Shown here piece after piece: positions 23,783 to 32,579 of a stretch of DNA of 64,000 bases. The DNA is taken from positions 4,216,001-4,280,000 of the forward strand of contig NZ_LT670819.1 of assembly GCF_900129855.1 (NCBI RefSeq). Reading direction: 5' to 3'. Below the pieces are notes generated by a model, which was not told the DNA's origin, did not search any database, and was given only the letters and a program-made list of their open reading frames with translations. Made by a program: the position numbers and the translations under genes. This DNA comes from Streptomyces sp. 3214.6. Its GTDB lineage: Bacteria > Actinomycetota > Actinomycetes > Streptomycetales > Streptomycetaceae. Position 1 is the stretch's first letter, and every line of letters begins with the position of its first letter.

Positions 23783-24762
23783 CCTCCCCCGACCCGATCA
23801 TCACCGCCGTCGCGGCCGACGACCCGAGGATCCGACGGCTGGTGCGCGACCTCGACGCCGACCTCGCGGCCCGCTATCCCGACGAGTCCTGCACCGGCGG
23901 CGCCCACATCGACCCCGGCATCCGCTTCCTGCTCGCCGAAGTCGACGGCCGACCGGTCGGCTGCTGCGCCGTACAGCCCTTCCCGTCCCTGGACACGGCC
24001 GCCGAACTGAAGCGCATGTACGTCGCACCACAGGTCCGCGGCCGGGGAATCGCCGCTCGCCTCCTGGCCGAGGCCGAGCGCACTGCCACCGCCCTCGGCC
24101 ACTCGGCGATACGCCTGGAGACGGCCGTCCACCAGCCCGAGGCCATCGCGCTGTACACCCGCGCCGGCTACACGCAGATCCCCAACTACCCGCCCTACCA
24201 GCACAAGACACTCAGCCGCTGCTACGCCAAGCCCCTGCCGCTGCCCGAGGCGGGGCCCGAGGACAGGGAAGAACTGGTGGCCTTCCTCACGGACCAGGGC
24301 CTCTCGCCCCAGGACGTCCTCGCGCCCGGCACCCGGTACTGGCTCACCAGGGACGCGGCCGGGCCGGCCATGGCCATGGGCCTGGAACGGCAGGGCCACC
24401 GCGTGCTGCTGCGCAGCGTCGCGGTCCGCCCCGATCTCCGGGGCTGCGGAGCTGCCCGGCGGCTGGTCGAAAGCGCCCTCGCGGAGGCCGCCGCGCAGGG
24501 CGGACGTACGGCGTACCTGTTCTCCACGGGCGCTGGGCCCTGGTGGGAGCGGCTCGGCTTTCGCTCCGTTCCCGTCGACGAAGCCGCCGAGGCCCTGTCC
24601 GACGCGCCACAGGTCCGCCAGTACCGGGAGACCGGAGAGCTGGCCGGGGAAGCCGCATGGCGGCGAGACCTCATCGACATCGGGACGGGTCACCTCCCAC
24701 CCACGTACGCGGACCGCTCCACGGCCGACGCCCCGCACACAGTCGCGGCCAGCCGCAGATGA
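23779..24762 (+). CDS. Tandem double GNAT acetyltransferase
   Basis: 327 residues from the GTG at 23779 (GTGA overlap with tetR). Two GNAT domains are joined: the first (about 5-150) with motif A MYVAPQVRGRGIAARLLAEAER and AIALYTRAGY; the second (about 160-290) with VAVRPDLRGCGAARRLVESALAEAA and a shorter WWERLGF. The second resembles ArsN2-like stand-alone GNAT domains. Substrate unknown; being between a TetR regulator and an exporter, it may inactivate a toxic amine. Confidence 0.87.
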   Translation: MTSPDPIITAVAADDPRIRRLVRDLDADLAARYPDESCTGGAHIDPGIRFLLAEVDGRPVGCCAVQPFPSLDTAAELKRMYVAPQVRGRGIAARLLAEAERTATALGHSAIRLETAVHQPEAIALYTRAGYTQIPNYPPYQHKTLSRCYAKPLPLPEAGPEDREELVAFLTDQGLSPQDVLAPGTRYWLTRDAAGPAMAMGLERQGHRVLLRSVAVRPDLRGCGAARRLVESALAEAAAQGGRTAYLFSTGAGPWWERLGFRSVPVDEAAEALSDAPQVRQYRETGELAGEAAWRRDLIDIGTGHLPPTYADRSTADAPHTVAASRR

Positions 24763-26060
24763 GAGAAACCGTTTCCGGGCTGCCGCGGCCTTTTTGGTGG
24801 TTGTGGACGAGCACTCTGATCATTCGCCTCGGCTCCTTCGTCGCCCCGTTCCTGGTCTTGTATCTGACCGCGGAACGCGGCTACACGGCGAGCTTCGCGG
24901 GTTTCGTCGCGGCGCTCTTCGGAGCAGGCGGCGCGGTGGCCTCGCTGGTGGCCGGAGTGCTGGCCGACCGAGTGGGGCGGCGTGCCACGCTGCTGATCAC
25001 GCAGGTGGCGGCGGCCGGGCTGACCGCAGCCCTGGGCTTCGCGTCCACGCCCTTGCTGATCGCGGCGCTCGCGTGCGCGGCCGGCGCGGCGAGCAGCGCC
25101 TCCCGCCCCGTGGTGCAGACCGTCATGTCCGATGTGGTCTCCCCCAAGGACCGGGTACGGGCGTTCTCGCTGTACTACTGGGCCGTCAACATCGGCTTCG
25201 GCATCGCCGCGGCGAGTGCCGGATTCCTCTCCTCCTACGGATACCGGTGGCTGTTCCTCACCGAGGCGGCAGCGACGCTGCTCTCCGCGCTCGTGCTCGC
25301 CGCCAGGCTTCCGGAGACCAAGACCCGCTCGGTGGACGCCGGGGAAGAAGCCGTCGAGGAGAGAGGAACCGGATTCCGGACGGTGCTGCGGGACAGACCG
25401 TTCCTGGTGGCCGTCGGCCTGTCCTTCCTTCTGATCATGGTGTTCCAGCAGGCGGCTGTCGGACTGCCGGTGGCCATGGACGGCAGCGGTCTCACCCCGG
25501 CCCAGTACGGCCTGGTGATGAGCCTGAACGGCATCCTCATCGTCGTCCTGCAACTGCCGCTCGGCCGCCGACTCGAACGGCTGGAGCCGGGCCGTCCGCT
25601 CGTCATCGCCTCCTTGCTGTGCGCAGGCGGCTTCGGCCTCAACACGCTCGCCGGCGGCGCCGCCGTATACGCCGTCGCCGTGGTCGTGTGGACCCTCGGC
25701 GAAATCGTGCACTCACCGGTGAACATGGGCCTGATCGCACGGCTCTCCCCAAGCACCGCCCGAGGCCGCTACCAGGGCGTCCACGCACTGTCCTGGGCCA
25801 CCGCAACCATGGCCGCGCCCCTGTGCGCCGGCGTCGTCATCGACCGCTTCGGCGCCGATGCCCTGTGGGCCGCCTGCACGGTTCTCGGATGCTGCGCCGC
25901 CGTCGGTTACTGGGCTCTGCTGCTGCGCAAGCAGGATCGCCGACGCACACCGACCACTGGTCACCACGGCCGTACGACCCGGCGGACCGCATGGCGAGCG
26001 CACCATGCTCCATCGCCGCACACCCAGCCCACGCCCAACACCTCGCCCTCGGAGAACTGA
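24759..26060 (+). CDS. MFS transporter, drug-efflux type
   Basis: 433 residues, ATG overlapping the previous stop (ATGA). About 12 transmembrane segments; motif A is GVLADRVGRRATLLI (about 66-80). The opening WWLWTSTLIIRLGSFVAPFLVLYL and the overall pattern are those of the MdtH/YdeE-like group of MFS exporters. The last 30 residues are a polar Thr/Pro/His-rich tail. It is co-transcribed with tetR and the double GNAT, which suggests inducible efflux. Confidence 0.9.
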   Translation: MRETVSGLPRPFWWLWTSTLIIRLGSFVAPFLVLYLTAERGYTASFAGFVAALFGAGGAVASLVAGVLADRVGRRATLLITQVAAAGLTAALGFASTPLLIAALACAAGAASSASRPVVQTVMSDVVSPKDRVRAFSLYYWAVNIGFGIAAASAGFLSSYGYRWLFLTEAAATLLSALVLAARLPETKTRSVDAGEEAVEERGTGFRTVLRDRPFLVAVGLSFLLIMVFQQAAVGLPVAMDGSGLTPAQYGLVMSLNGILIVVLQLPLGRRLERLEPGRPLVIASLLCAGGFGLNTLAGGAAVYAVAVVVWTLGEIVHSPVNMGLIARLSPSTARGRYQGVHALSWATATMAAPLCAGVVIDRFGADALWAACTVLGCCAAVGYWALLLRKQDRRRTPTTGHHGRTTRRTAWRAHHAPSPHTQPTPNTSPSEN

Positions 26061-26064
26061 CCCG

Positions 26065-27087
26065 ATGAGCCGCAACCCGAACCCCGACGACCACTCGGCC
26101 GCACCGCGGGCGGACGACCCGGCACCGGGCGGCGCACGGGCGGGCCGCCGAAGATGGGTACGGCGCCTGAGGCGCGTGGCGCTGGGCCTTGTGGTGCCGG
26201 CGGTGGTGGTCGGGGCGGTCGGCGCGACGTACGAGGGGCTGGCCGAACGCGAGGACGAGCAGCGGTATCCGGCACCGGGGCGGCTGGTCGATGTCGGTGG
26301 GTACCGGCTCCACCTCCACTGCACAGGCACCGGCGGGCGCACCGTGGTGCTCGAAGCAGGCCTGGGAGAATCGTCGGCTGGGTGGGCGACCGTCCAGGAG
26401 CAGTTGTCCGACGGCGGGCGTGTCTGCAGCTACGACCGCGCGGGCTACGCGTGGAGCGAGCCCGGACCGAGCCCTCGTACAGCAGGCCGGGAAGCCGAGG
26501 AGTTGCACCGCCTGCTCGAGAGGGCCGGTGAGCCGGGGCCGTACGTCCTGGTCGCGCACTCCTACGGCGGACATGTCGTGCGGCTGTTCACCGACCGCTG
26601 GCCCCACCTCACCGCCGGGCTGGTGCTCCTGGACGTCAGCGACGAGAACGCCATCACCGCGCTGAAGACCGCCAAACCACTGCTCACCGCGCAGTTCACG
26701 CTCGAGAGCTGGGCAGCCCGTCTCGGCGCGGTGCGGCTGTTCGGGGGCGCTCTGATTCCTGACAACGCCCCGCCGCAGGCGCGCCGGGACAGGCCTGTTG
26801 TCTACGGGCCCGGTTCCCTGACTGCGGCCGGTGCCGAGGCTGCCGCCAGCGTGGACAGCGCCCGTGAGGTGCAGGCGACCGTCCGCCCCGGAGCCTGGGG
26901 CGACAAGCCGGTCCTGGTCATCGCCGCGGCCGGACAGCCGCCGGGAGCGATCGAGGCACAGCGTCGGCTCGCCGCCCTGTCAAGCCGCGGCCGGCTGCTC
27001 GTCGCCGACAGCACCGACCACTACGTCCATTACGCTCAACCAGATCTTGTTGTCCGCAGCGTGCGCCAGATCCGGGAGACAAGATGA
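26065..27087 (+). CDS. Alpha/beta hydrolase with N-terminal membrane anchor
   Basis: 340 residues, starting 4 bp after the MFS stop. Residues 1-35 are basic, followed by one hydrophobic segment (VALGLVVPAVVVGAVGATY, about 36-54), so it is an anchored or secreted enzyme. The hydrolase fold shows VVLEAGLGESSAGW, the nucleophile elbow VAHSYGGHVVRLF (Ser about 168), LLDVSDENA and a late His in DSTDHYVHYAQPD. Substrate not predictable. Last gene of the tetR operon. Confidence 0.88.
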   Translation: MSRNPNPDDHSAAPRADDPAPGGARAGRRRWVRRLRRVALGLVVPAVVVGAVGATYEGLAEREDEQRYPAPGRLVDVGGYRLHLHCTGTGGRTVVLEAGLGESSAGWATVQEQLSDGGRVCSYDRAGYAWSEPGPSPRTAGREAEELHRLLERAGEPGPYVLVAHSYGGHVVRLFTDRWPHLTAGLVLLDVSDENAITALKTAKPLLTAQFTLESWAARLGAVRLFGGALIPDNAPPQARRDRPVVYGPGSLTAAGAEAAASVDSAREVQATVRPGAWGDKPVLVIAAAGQPPGAIEAQRRLAALSSRGRLLVADSTDHYVHYAQPDLVVRSVRQIRETR

Positions 27088-27296
27088 CAGGTGTACCGCC
27101 GGTTTCGGGCTTGGCGGTGGAGCAGAGCTGTCTCCTCACCGGCCGCCTGGGCGCCGCCCGCGCTCTGGGCCGACTGCTGGGTGTCCGCGGCACTGGAAGC
27201 GTCGGAGCCGGAGTCGGAACCGCCGCAGGCGACGAGCGCGAACATCAGCGCGGCGGCGGGAGCGGCCAGCACGGCACGACGAGGCAGAGCACGCAT
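27036..27296 (-). pseudogene. Truncated lipoprotein, 86 residues
   Basis: From the ATG at 27296 the product has a lipoprotein signal (RRAVLAAPAAALMFALVACGG, lipobox LVAC), a Ser/Asp/Gln-rich linker, then loses lipoprotein character and runs antisense into the 3' end of the hydrolase gene. It is probably the first 55 codons of a lost lipoprotein gene. Expression as a small lipoprotein cannot be excluded. Confidence 0.5.
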
Positions 27297-27499
27297 CGGG
27301 GTGTCTCCAAACACTGGGGAATCACTTGCGGGTTCGGAGGCCGGTGCACCGGACCTCCGGGGGATGCCAACGACCCTAGGAACCCGCGGTCGAGAGACAG
27401 CCCAGCAGACGGAGAGCGGGAGACCAGCAGATTGCCAATCTTCCGCCACACCACCCGCCGGCCTCAGGAAGTCTCCGTCGGATCGGATCGGCTGTGGGC

Positions 27500-27602
27500 T
27501 CAGCGGTAGTTGAGCTCGGCGAGTTCGGTGGCGAGCTTCTTGGGCAGGGCGGTGTGGCCGAGCAGGGAAAGCGCGATGGTGCGGGCGCCGCGTGGCCAGA
27601 TC
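27500..27602 (-). pseudogene. C-terminal tail of an unidentified protein
   Basis: The minus strand reads RGARTIALSLLGHTALPKKL, then ATELAELNYR and stop. It looks like a genuine protein end, but the frame loses sense beyond about 27600, where a TetR tail on the other strand begins. Family not recognised. Confidence 0.35.
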
Positions 27603-27609
27603 GCCCCGA

Positions 27610-27826
27610 CGCCGGCCGCCGCCCTGGGCCCGGAATCTGCCCGACGCCGGCCGCCGCCCTGGGCCCGGAAACCGCCCGACGCCGGGCCGGACTGGTCTCC
27701 GCCCAGCTCCTCGGCCTCGGACTGATCCGCTACCTGCTGCGTCTCCCGGCGGTGACCGCCCTCACCCGGGGCGAGACAGAAGACGGCCTCGCCCCGGCCA
27801 TCGAGGCCCTCCTCGCGGCGAAGTAG
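27610..27826 (+). pseudogene. C-terminal remnant of a TetR-family regulator
   Basis: The end of this frame (ARRRAGLVSAQLLGLGLIRYLLRLPAVTAL, then APAIEALLAAK-stop) is a typical TetR C-terminus of the kind ending in a 'RYVLR.PPLA' helix. Everything upstream of the 35-bp repeat is missing, including the HTH. With the opposite-strand tail at 27500-27602 it marks a deletion junction near 27605. Confidence 0.6.
27611..27680 (+). repeat. 35-bp tandem duplication
   Basis: Units 27611-27645 and 27646-27680 differ at two bases and begin a third copy (GCCGG). Each contains GCCCTGGGCCCGGAA and encodes TPAAALGPE-type residues in the frame of the TetR remnant. Confidence 0.85.
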
Positions 27827-27838
27827 GCGCCGGCGGGC

Positions 27839-28708
27839 TCACCTGGCGAGTTCGGCCGGTACGTCCAGCCGCGTCAGCTTCCGCGGGTTCCTCATCAGGA
27901 AGACGCGGGTGACTCGGCCGTTCTCCACCACGAGGCTCACCGCGGTCGGCTCGCCGTCGACCTCGAACCGGCCCGCGGGCGCGCCGTTGAGCCACACGGT
28001 CGTCGTCTCGAACGCGGCCGTCACCCGGTCGGCGCGCGCGAGCACCGCCGCCACCGTCGCGGCCCCGTGGATCGGTGTCAGAGCGGCAGCCGCGAACCCG
28101 CCGCCGTCCGCGACCAGCACCACGTCCGGCGCCATGATGTCCAGCAGCTCCCGCACCTGCCCGGTGCGCAGGGCGGCCAGGAACCGTTCCACCACGGCCT
28201 GTTGCTCCGTCCGGCTCACCCGCATCCGGGGCCGCCGGGCCGCCACATGGTCGCGGGCCCGCCGCGCGATCTGCCGCACCGCGGCCGCGGACTTCCCGAC
28301 GGCCGCGGCGATCTCGCCGTACGACAGGTCGAAGACCTCACGGAGCACGAACACCGCACGCTCCGTCGGCCCGAGCGTTTCGAGCACGGTCAGCAGCGCG
28401 ATCGAGACGCTCTCCGCGAGTTCGACGTCCTCGGCGACATCAGGGCTGGTCAACAGGGGTTCCGGCAGCCACTCGCCGACGTAGTCCTCGCGGCTGCGCG
28501 CCACCGTCCGCAGTCGGTTGAGCGCCTGCCGGGTGACGATCCGCACGAGGTACGCCCGCGGATCCCGTACCCCCGCGCGGTCGACGTCGGCCCACCGCAG
28601 CCAGGACTCCTGCAGCACGTCCTCCGCGTCGGCCACCGAACCGAGCATCTCGTAGGCGACCGTGAACAGCAGCCGGCGATGGACGACGAAGGGATCCTCG
28701 CCGGTCAT
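27839..28708 (-). CDS. ECF41-type RNA polymerase sigma factor with SnoaL-like C-terminal domain
   Basis: 289 residues from the ATG at 28708. Region 2 (DPFVVHRRLLFTVAYEMLGSVADAEDVLQESWLRW, 5-39) and region 4 (ERAVFVLREVFDLSYGEIAAAVGKSAAAVRQIARRARDHV, about 127-166) are followed by an NTF2/SnoaL-like domain (about 175-280). ECF41 hallmarks are visible: GEWLPEPL in the linker, VADGGGFAAA and NPRKLTRLD at the end. In this group the C-terminal domain itself tunes activity in place of an anti-sigma factor. It is translationally coupled to the upstream carboxymuconolactone-decarboxylase-like gene, the standard ECF41 partner. Confidence 0.93.
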   Translation of the reverse strand: MTGEDPFVVHRRLLFTVAYEMLGSVADAEDVLQESWLRWADVDRAGVRDPRAYLVRIVTRQALNRLRTVARSREDYVGEWLPEPLLTSPDVAEDVELAESVSIALLTVLETLGPTERAVFVLREVFDLSYGEIAAAVGKSAAAVRQIARRARDHVAARRPRMRVSRTEQQAVVERFLAALRTGQVRELLDIMAPDVVLVADGGGFAAAALTPIHGAATVAAVLARADRVTAAFETTTVWLNGAPAGRFEVDGEPTAVSLVVENGRVTRVFLMRNPRKLTRLDVPAELAR

Positions 28709-29310
28709 ACCGCCGACGCCCCGCCCGGCGTCACTCCGGACGCCACGCCGGAGGGCGCGGGAGAGCGCGTGGCCAGCGGGATCTCGCACGCGGCGGAGAA
28801 GCCCTGCGACGTGACGCCGTTCGCCACGTTGGCCCTGGTCGCCAGGTTGACGTACGCGACGAACGCGGTGAGCTCGACCATCGCCGCCGCGCCGAGCCGC
28901 TCCAGCAGGCTCGCGTGCTGTTCGTCGGTGACGGTCGGCGGCGTGTTCGTCATGGCCTCGGCGTACGCCATCACGTCCCGTTCCAGCGGCGTGAACACCT
29001 CCGACTCCCGCCAGCGCGGCACCTGGCTCGCCTTGGCCAGGTCCAGGTTCTCGTTCCGCGCCTGGAAGTAGCCGACGTCGAGGCACCAGCTGCAGCCGAC
29101 CTGTGTCGCGACGGCCATGTGCGCGAACGACTTGAGGCTCGCGTCGGCCGCGCCCCACGCGCCCACCTTGCCCCCGAACTGCAAGCTGTCCTGAGCGACT
29201 TGGGGGCTGTGCCACAACACCTCGACGTTCTCGGGCACGGCGCCGAGCTGCTTGATCATGTTTTCCTCGAGCTCGACGGGGAGCTCGGCCTTCGGGACGC
29301 GGAGCGCCAT
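28705..29310 (-). CDS. Carboxymuconolactone-decarboxylase (AhpD)-like protein
   Basis: 201 residues; AGGAGG-type site before the ATG at 29310. The redox motif of AhpD-like members is present (TQVGCSWCLDVGYFQARN, about 66-83, CxxC). Its TGA overlaps the ATG of the ECF41 sigma gene (28705-28708). ECF41 factors commonly drive such a neighbour, so a peroxide- or redox-related role is likely. The last 30 residues (PSGVASGVTPGGASAV) are low complexity. Confidence 0.9.
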   Translation of the reverse strand: MALRVPKAELPVELEENMIKQLGAVPENVEVLWHSPQVAQDSLQFGGKVGAWGAADASLKSFAHMAVATQVGCSWCLDVGYFQARNENLDLAKASQVPRWRESEVFTPLERDVMAYAEAMTNTPPTVTDEQHASLLERLGAAAMVELTAFVAYVNLATRANVANGVTSQGFSAACEIPLATRSPAPSGVASGVTPGGASAV

Positions 29311-29593
29311 GGTGTCCTCCTGGGTTGTCGGTCCGTCCGACATGAAGACACCGGCGGCCCCTCGAATGTGACGACACTCCGCCTGTCCCCGAAGAAGCGA
29401 CACGCAGACGCCACGGTCCCGCCGGGCGCGGACCGAGCGGGCGGATAACCTCGTGCCGAAATAAGGGGGAAAACGGGGAAATCGCCTGCCGAGTCGACGA
29501 GTCCAGGAGGACCCCATCGCCGGGACGAAGCCAGACGCGCCCACCGCGCCCGCGCGGGGCAGCCAGCCGCCGGAAGCCGACCTGCTGGGGACC

Positions 29594-30901
29594 ATGCTGC
29601 GGCAGCCCGAATACCGCAGGGCCCTGGTCTTCTGCGGTCTGATCGGTGTTCCGGTGGCGCTGATCGCCTTCTGGTTCCTCGTGACGGTCAACCGGCTGGA
29701 ACGGCTGATCTGGACGGACTGGCCCAAGGACCTGGGCTGGAAGCAGGCGCCGTGGTGGTGGGGGTTCCCGCTGCTGCTGGTGGCCGGTGTGGTCGTGGGG
29801 CTGGTGGTGGCGCGGCTGCCCGGGCGCGGCGGGCACCTTCCCGTCGGCGGTCTGCACTCGGGCGGGGCCACGAAGGAGGCGCTGCCCGGGGTGCTCATCG
29901 CCGCCCTGGCCGGTCTGCCGCTCGGCGCCGTGCTCGGTCCGGAAGCGCCGCTGATCGCCCTGGGCGGCGGTCTGGCCCTGCTCTTCGCGAGCTTCGTACG
30001 AGCGCCGCGGACGGAGGCGGGCACGGCGTTGCTCGGCGCGGCCGGCGCCGCCGCGGCGATCTCGGCGCTCTTCGGGAACCCGCTGGTGGGCGCGGTGCTC
30101 CTGATGGAGGTGGCCGGGGTGGGCGGGCCGCAACTGTTCGCGGTGATGCTGCCCGTGCTGCTGTCCAGCGGGGTCGGCGACCTGGTCTTCACCGGGTTCG
30201 TCCACTGGACCGGTCTGCAGGCCGGGAGCCTGGACATCGGGCTGCCCAAGCCGCCGCCGCTCGACTGGGCGGACGTCCTGTGGGTCCTGCTGATCGCGCC
30301 CGCGCTCGCTTTCCTGATCCACTGGATCTTCGTGGTCGGCAGATACACGGCCCGCTTCGTGACGTCCTGGACGGTACGGAACACCACCCTGTGCGCGCTC
30401 GGCGTGGCGTGCTGCACCGCCCTCTACGCCGTTTCCACGGGCCGCACCCCCGCCGAGGCCGCGCTGTCCGGGGAGAGCACGCTGGCGAAGCTGGCGCAGG
30501 ACGCGCACGCCTGGTCCGTGGGCGCGCTCGTCGCGGTGCTGGTGTTCAAGGGGCTCGCCTACGCGCTCTGTCTGGGCAGCCTGCGCGGCGGTCCCGTGTT
30601 CCCCGCGCTGTTCCTGGGCGGGGCGGCCGGAACCCTGCTGGCACCGCTGCCGGGCTTCGGTCTGGTGCCGGCGATGGCCGCCGGGATGGCGGCGTCCGTG
30701 ACGGCGGCCCTGCGGCTGCCCGTCAGCAGCGCGGTGCTGGTCGTCCTGCTGCTGGGCAACGTGGACACGGTGGCGCTCGTCGTGCTCGCGGCGGTGGTGT
30801 CCTTCGCCCTGACCCAGTTGCTGCCACAGCGCCCGGCCGTGCCCGCGTTCAGCGGGCCGCCAACCGGTCGAGCGCCTCGTCGAGGGTCGTCGCGGCCATG
30901 A
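29594..30901 (+). CDS. ClC-family chloride channel/transporter-like protein
   Basis: 435 residues from the ATG at 29594, with about 10-11 membrane segments. ClC selectivity motifs in altered form are LHSGGATKEALPG, LGPEAPLIALGGGLALL (GPEAP for GREGP, about 118-122) and GGPVFPALFLGGAAGTL (about 336-352, the GxFxP loop). A much better ribosome site (AGGAGG, 29505-29510) precedes an in-frame ATC at 29516, which would add 26 residues. Either an unusual ATC start or a mutated ATG is possible. It is transcribed away from the CMD/sigma pair. Confidence 0.86.
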   Translation: MLRQPEYRRALVFCGLIGVPVALIAFWFLVTVNRLERLIWTDWPKDLGWKQAPWWWGFPLLLVAGVVVGLVVARLPGRGGHLPVGGLHSGGATKEALPGVLIAALAGLPLGAVLGPEAPLIALGGGLALLFASFVRAPRTEAGTALLGAAGAAAAISALFGNPLVGAVLLMEVAGVGGPQLFAVMLPVLLSSGVGDLVFTGFVHWTGLQAGSLDIGLPKPPPLDWADVLWVLLIAPALAFLIHWIFVVGRYTARFVTSWTVRNTTLCALGVACCTALYAVSTGRTPAEAALSGESTLAKLAQDAHAWSVGALVAVLVFKGLAYALCLGSLRGGPVFPALFLGGAAGTLLAPLPGFGLVPAMAAGMAASVTAALRLPVSSAVLVVLLLGNVDTVALVVLAAVVSFALTQLLPQRPAVPAFSGPPTGRAPRRGSSRP

Positions 30902-30940
30902 TGAGCGACAGATGAGTGAAGGGTCCCGACCCCTGTCACG

Positions 30941-30988
30941 CGTGCACGCGTTCAGGCGTGCACGCGTTCAGGCGTGCACGCGTTCAGG
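30941..30988. repeat. Three 16-bp tandem repeats at the 3' end of the DUF2252 gene
   Basis: CGTGCACGCGTTCAGG repeated at 30941-30956, 30957-30972 and 30973-30988. Each contains the palindrome GTGCAC. The last copy includes the stop codon of the DUF2252 gene, so slippage has probably extended its 3' end. Confidence 0.9.
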
Positions 30989-32402
30989 CGGCTTCGGCGG
31001 GGACCCGGCCCGCCGCGATGGCGTCGAGGAGAGCCTGGTGGTCCTTCTCGTTCTGGTCCGCGTACAGCTCGGCGAAGGTCGCCAGCGCGCGGTCGAATAC
31101 ATCGGCGCGGCCCAGGTAGGCGGCGATGGCGATACGGTCGCCCGACCGGGCGTGGGCGCGGGCCAGCGTGGCGCCGCACAGCTGCCCGAACAGGGCCATC
31201 CGCTTGGGCGACATGTTCTCGGCGACAGCGATGCCCTTCCAGTCCCTGAGCTGACGGACATAGAAGTCCCGGCGGCGTCCGTCGATGCCCGTGGCGCGCT
31301 CCCAGCCGAGGAAGATGTCGCTGGTGGCCTGCATCAGCCGCTGTCCGGCGACGACCCGCTCGCCCTGGGTGCGGAATCCGCCGGCGCCGACGTAGGGCGC
31401 GAGCACCGACTCGTCGGCCTCCTTCGCCTGGAGGAACAGCGGGTCCTCGTCGTCCTTGCCGAGCAGCAGGATGATCCAGCAGCGGGTTCCGACGCTGCCC
31501 ACGCCGACCACCTTGCGGGCGATGTCGGCGACGCGGTAGCTCTCCAGCAGGAACCGGCGGTCGGTCTGGAGGGACTGGCCGTACCGCTCGACGAGCCTGC
31601 TGATCTCCGTCTCCAGCGTGTGGCCCTCGGTCTTCGGCAGCAGGTTCTCGAGCCGGATCAGGAGCGGGGGGTCGTTGGCGATTCTGCGCTTGCCGTCGAC
31701 CACATGGGTGAGCTTGTCGAAGACCTGGAGCGTGTCGTGCGCCTGCGCCTTCTCCCGGGTCTCCGCCCAGCGTTCGCGGGTCTTGGCGTCGAGGTCCACG
31801 TCGAACTGCTGTTGCAGTTCGTCCGCCTCGAAGCGGGTGTACCAGACGTCGAGATTGCCCCGGTCCGCGAACTCCCGCATCCGTTCGCGGTACGACCGTA
31901 CGGCGGCCCGCACCACGGACGCCCGTTCCTTGGAGCTGAACCCGTTGGCGCGGCCTGCGATGACCAGGCTGGCCGCGAGCCGCTTGACGTCCCACTCCCA
32001 CGGGCCGGGCAGGGTCTCGTCGAAGTCGTTGATGTCGAACATCAGCCGGCGTTCCGGGGAGGCCAGCAGCCGGAAGTTCAGCATGTGCGCATCACCGCAG
32101 CACTGGACCCTGATGCCGGTGCGGGGCGTCTCGGCGAGGTCCGCGGCCATGATGGCGGCGGCTCCCCGGTAGAAGCGGAACGGTGACTCGCTCATCCGCC
32201 CGTAGCGGATCGGGACGAGTTCCGGGACCCGCTTCGCCGACTGCGCGTCGATGATGTCCACCGGGTCGGTGCGCTTCGGCGGCGGAGTGAACTCGGCGTG
32301 CGCGGACCGGGGTACGGCGGCCCGGGCGACTCTGCCGCGCTCGGCGCGTTCCTTCGGGGTGCGGTGGCGCAGTTCGTGGCCGGTGGGGTTGTTGTCACTC
32401 AT
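30984..32402 (-). CDS. DUF2252 protein
   Basis: 472 residues, normal for the family. Typical stretches are FRFYRGAAAIMAADLAETPRTGIRVQCCGDAHMLNF (about 76-111), RLMFDINDFDETLPGPWEWDVKRLAASLVIA (about 118-148) and VVGVGSVGTRCWIILLLGKDD. The GDxHxxN and DxND motifs recall kinase-like folds, but no reaction is established. Cytosolic. Its ATG overlaps the stop of the short GMC-like tail upstream. Confidence 0.9.
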   Translation of the reverse strand: MSDNNPTGHELRHRTPKERAERGRVARAAVPRSAHAEFTPPPKRTDPVDIIDAQSAKRVPELVPIRYGRMSESPFRFYRGAAAIMAADLAETPRTGIRVQCCGDAHMLNFRLLASPERRLMFDINDFDETLPGPWEWDVKRLAASLVIAGRANGFSSKERASVVRAAVRSYRERMREFADRGNLDVWYTRFEADELQQQFDVDLDAKTRERWAETREKAQAHDTLQVFDKLTHVVDGKRRIANDPPLLIRLENLLPKTEGHTLETEISRLVERYGQSLQTDRRFLLESYRVADIARKVVGVGSVGTRCWIILLLGKDDEDPLFLQAKEADESVLAPYVGAGGFRTQGERVVAGQRLMQATSDIFLGWERATGIDGRRRDFYVRQLRDWKGIAVAENMSPKRMALFGQLCGATLARAHARSGDRIAIAAYLGRADVFDRALATFAELYADQNEKDHQALLDAIAAGRVPAEAA

Positions 32403-32497
32403 TGCAGACGCTCCACGATGTGGTCGCCGACGCGCAGGGCGTCGGCGTTGGCCGTCAGCGACGGGGTGACGACGTCGTAGCGCCGCGCTTCGGACAT
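32399..32497 (-). pseudogene. Last 32 codons of a GMC-type oxidoreductase, coupled to the DUF2252 gene
   Basis: The minus strand from an ATG at 32497 reads a short protein containing VTPSLTANADALRVGDHIVERLQ and stops with TGA overlapping the DUF2252 ATG. 'P.LT..ANALRVGDH' is how many GMC-family oxidoreductases end. The body of the gene is missing; tandem 13-bp repeats lie at the break. It could be translated as a 32-residue leader, but it looks like a remnant. Confidence 0.55.
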
Positions 32498-32536
32498 GCC
32501 GGGTCGTCCTGCCGGGTCGTCCTGCCGGGTCGTCCT
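32498..32536. repeat. Three perfect 13-bp tandem repeats
   Basis: GCCGGGTCGTCCT repeated at 32498-32510, 32511-32523 and 32524-32536, immediately before the GMC-like fragment on the minus strand. Probably a slippage scar at a deletion end. Confidence 0.9.
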
Positions 32537-32579
32537 GCCGGAGGAACTGGACCGTCCTGTCGGAGGAATTGGTCGCCCG

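Noticed and set aside
27839..30508. 889-residue minus-strand frame including the sigma factor
   Set aside because: Only the part from 28708 is sigma-like; the rest is antisense to the CMD-type and ClC genes with no sensible protein features.
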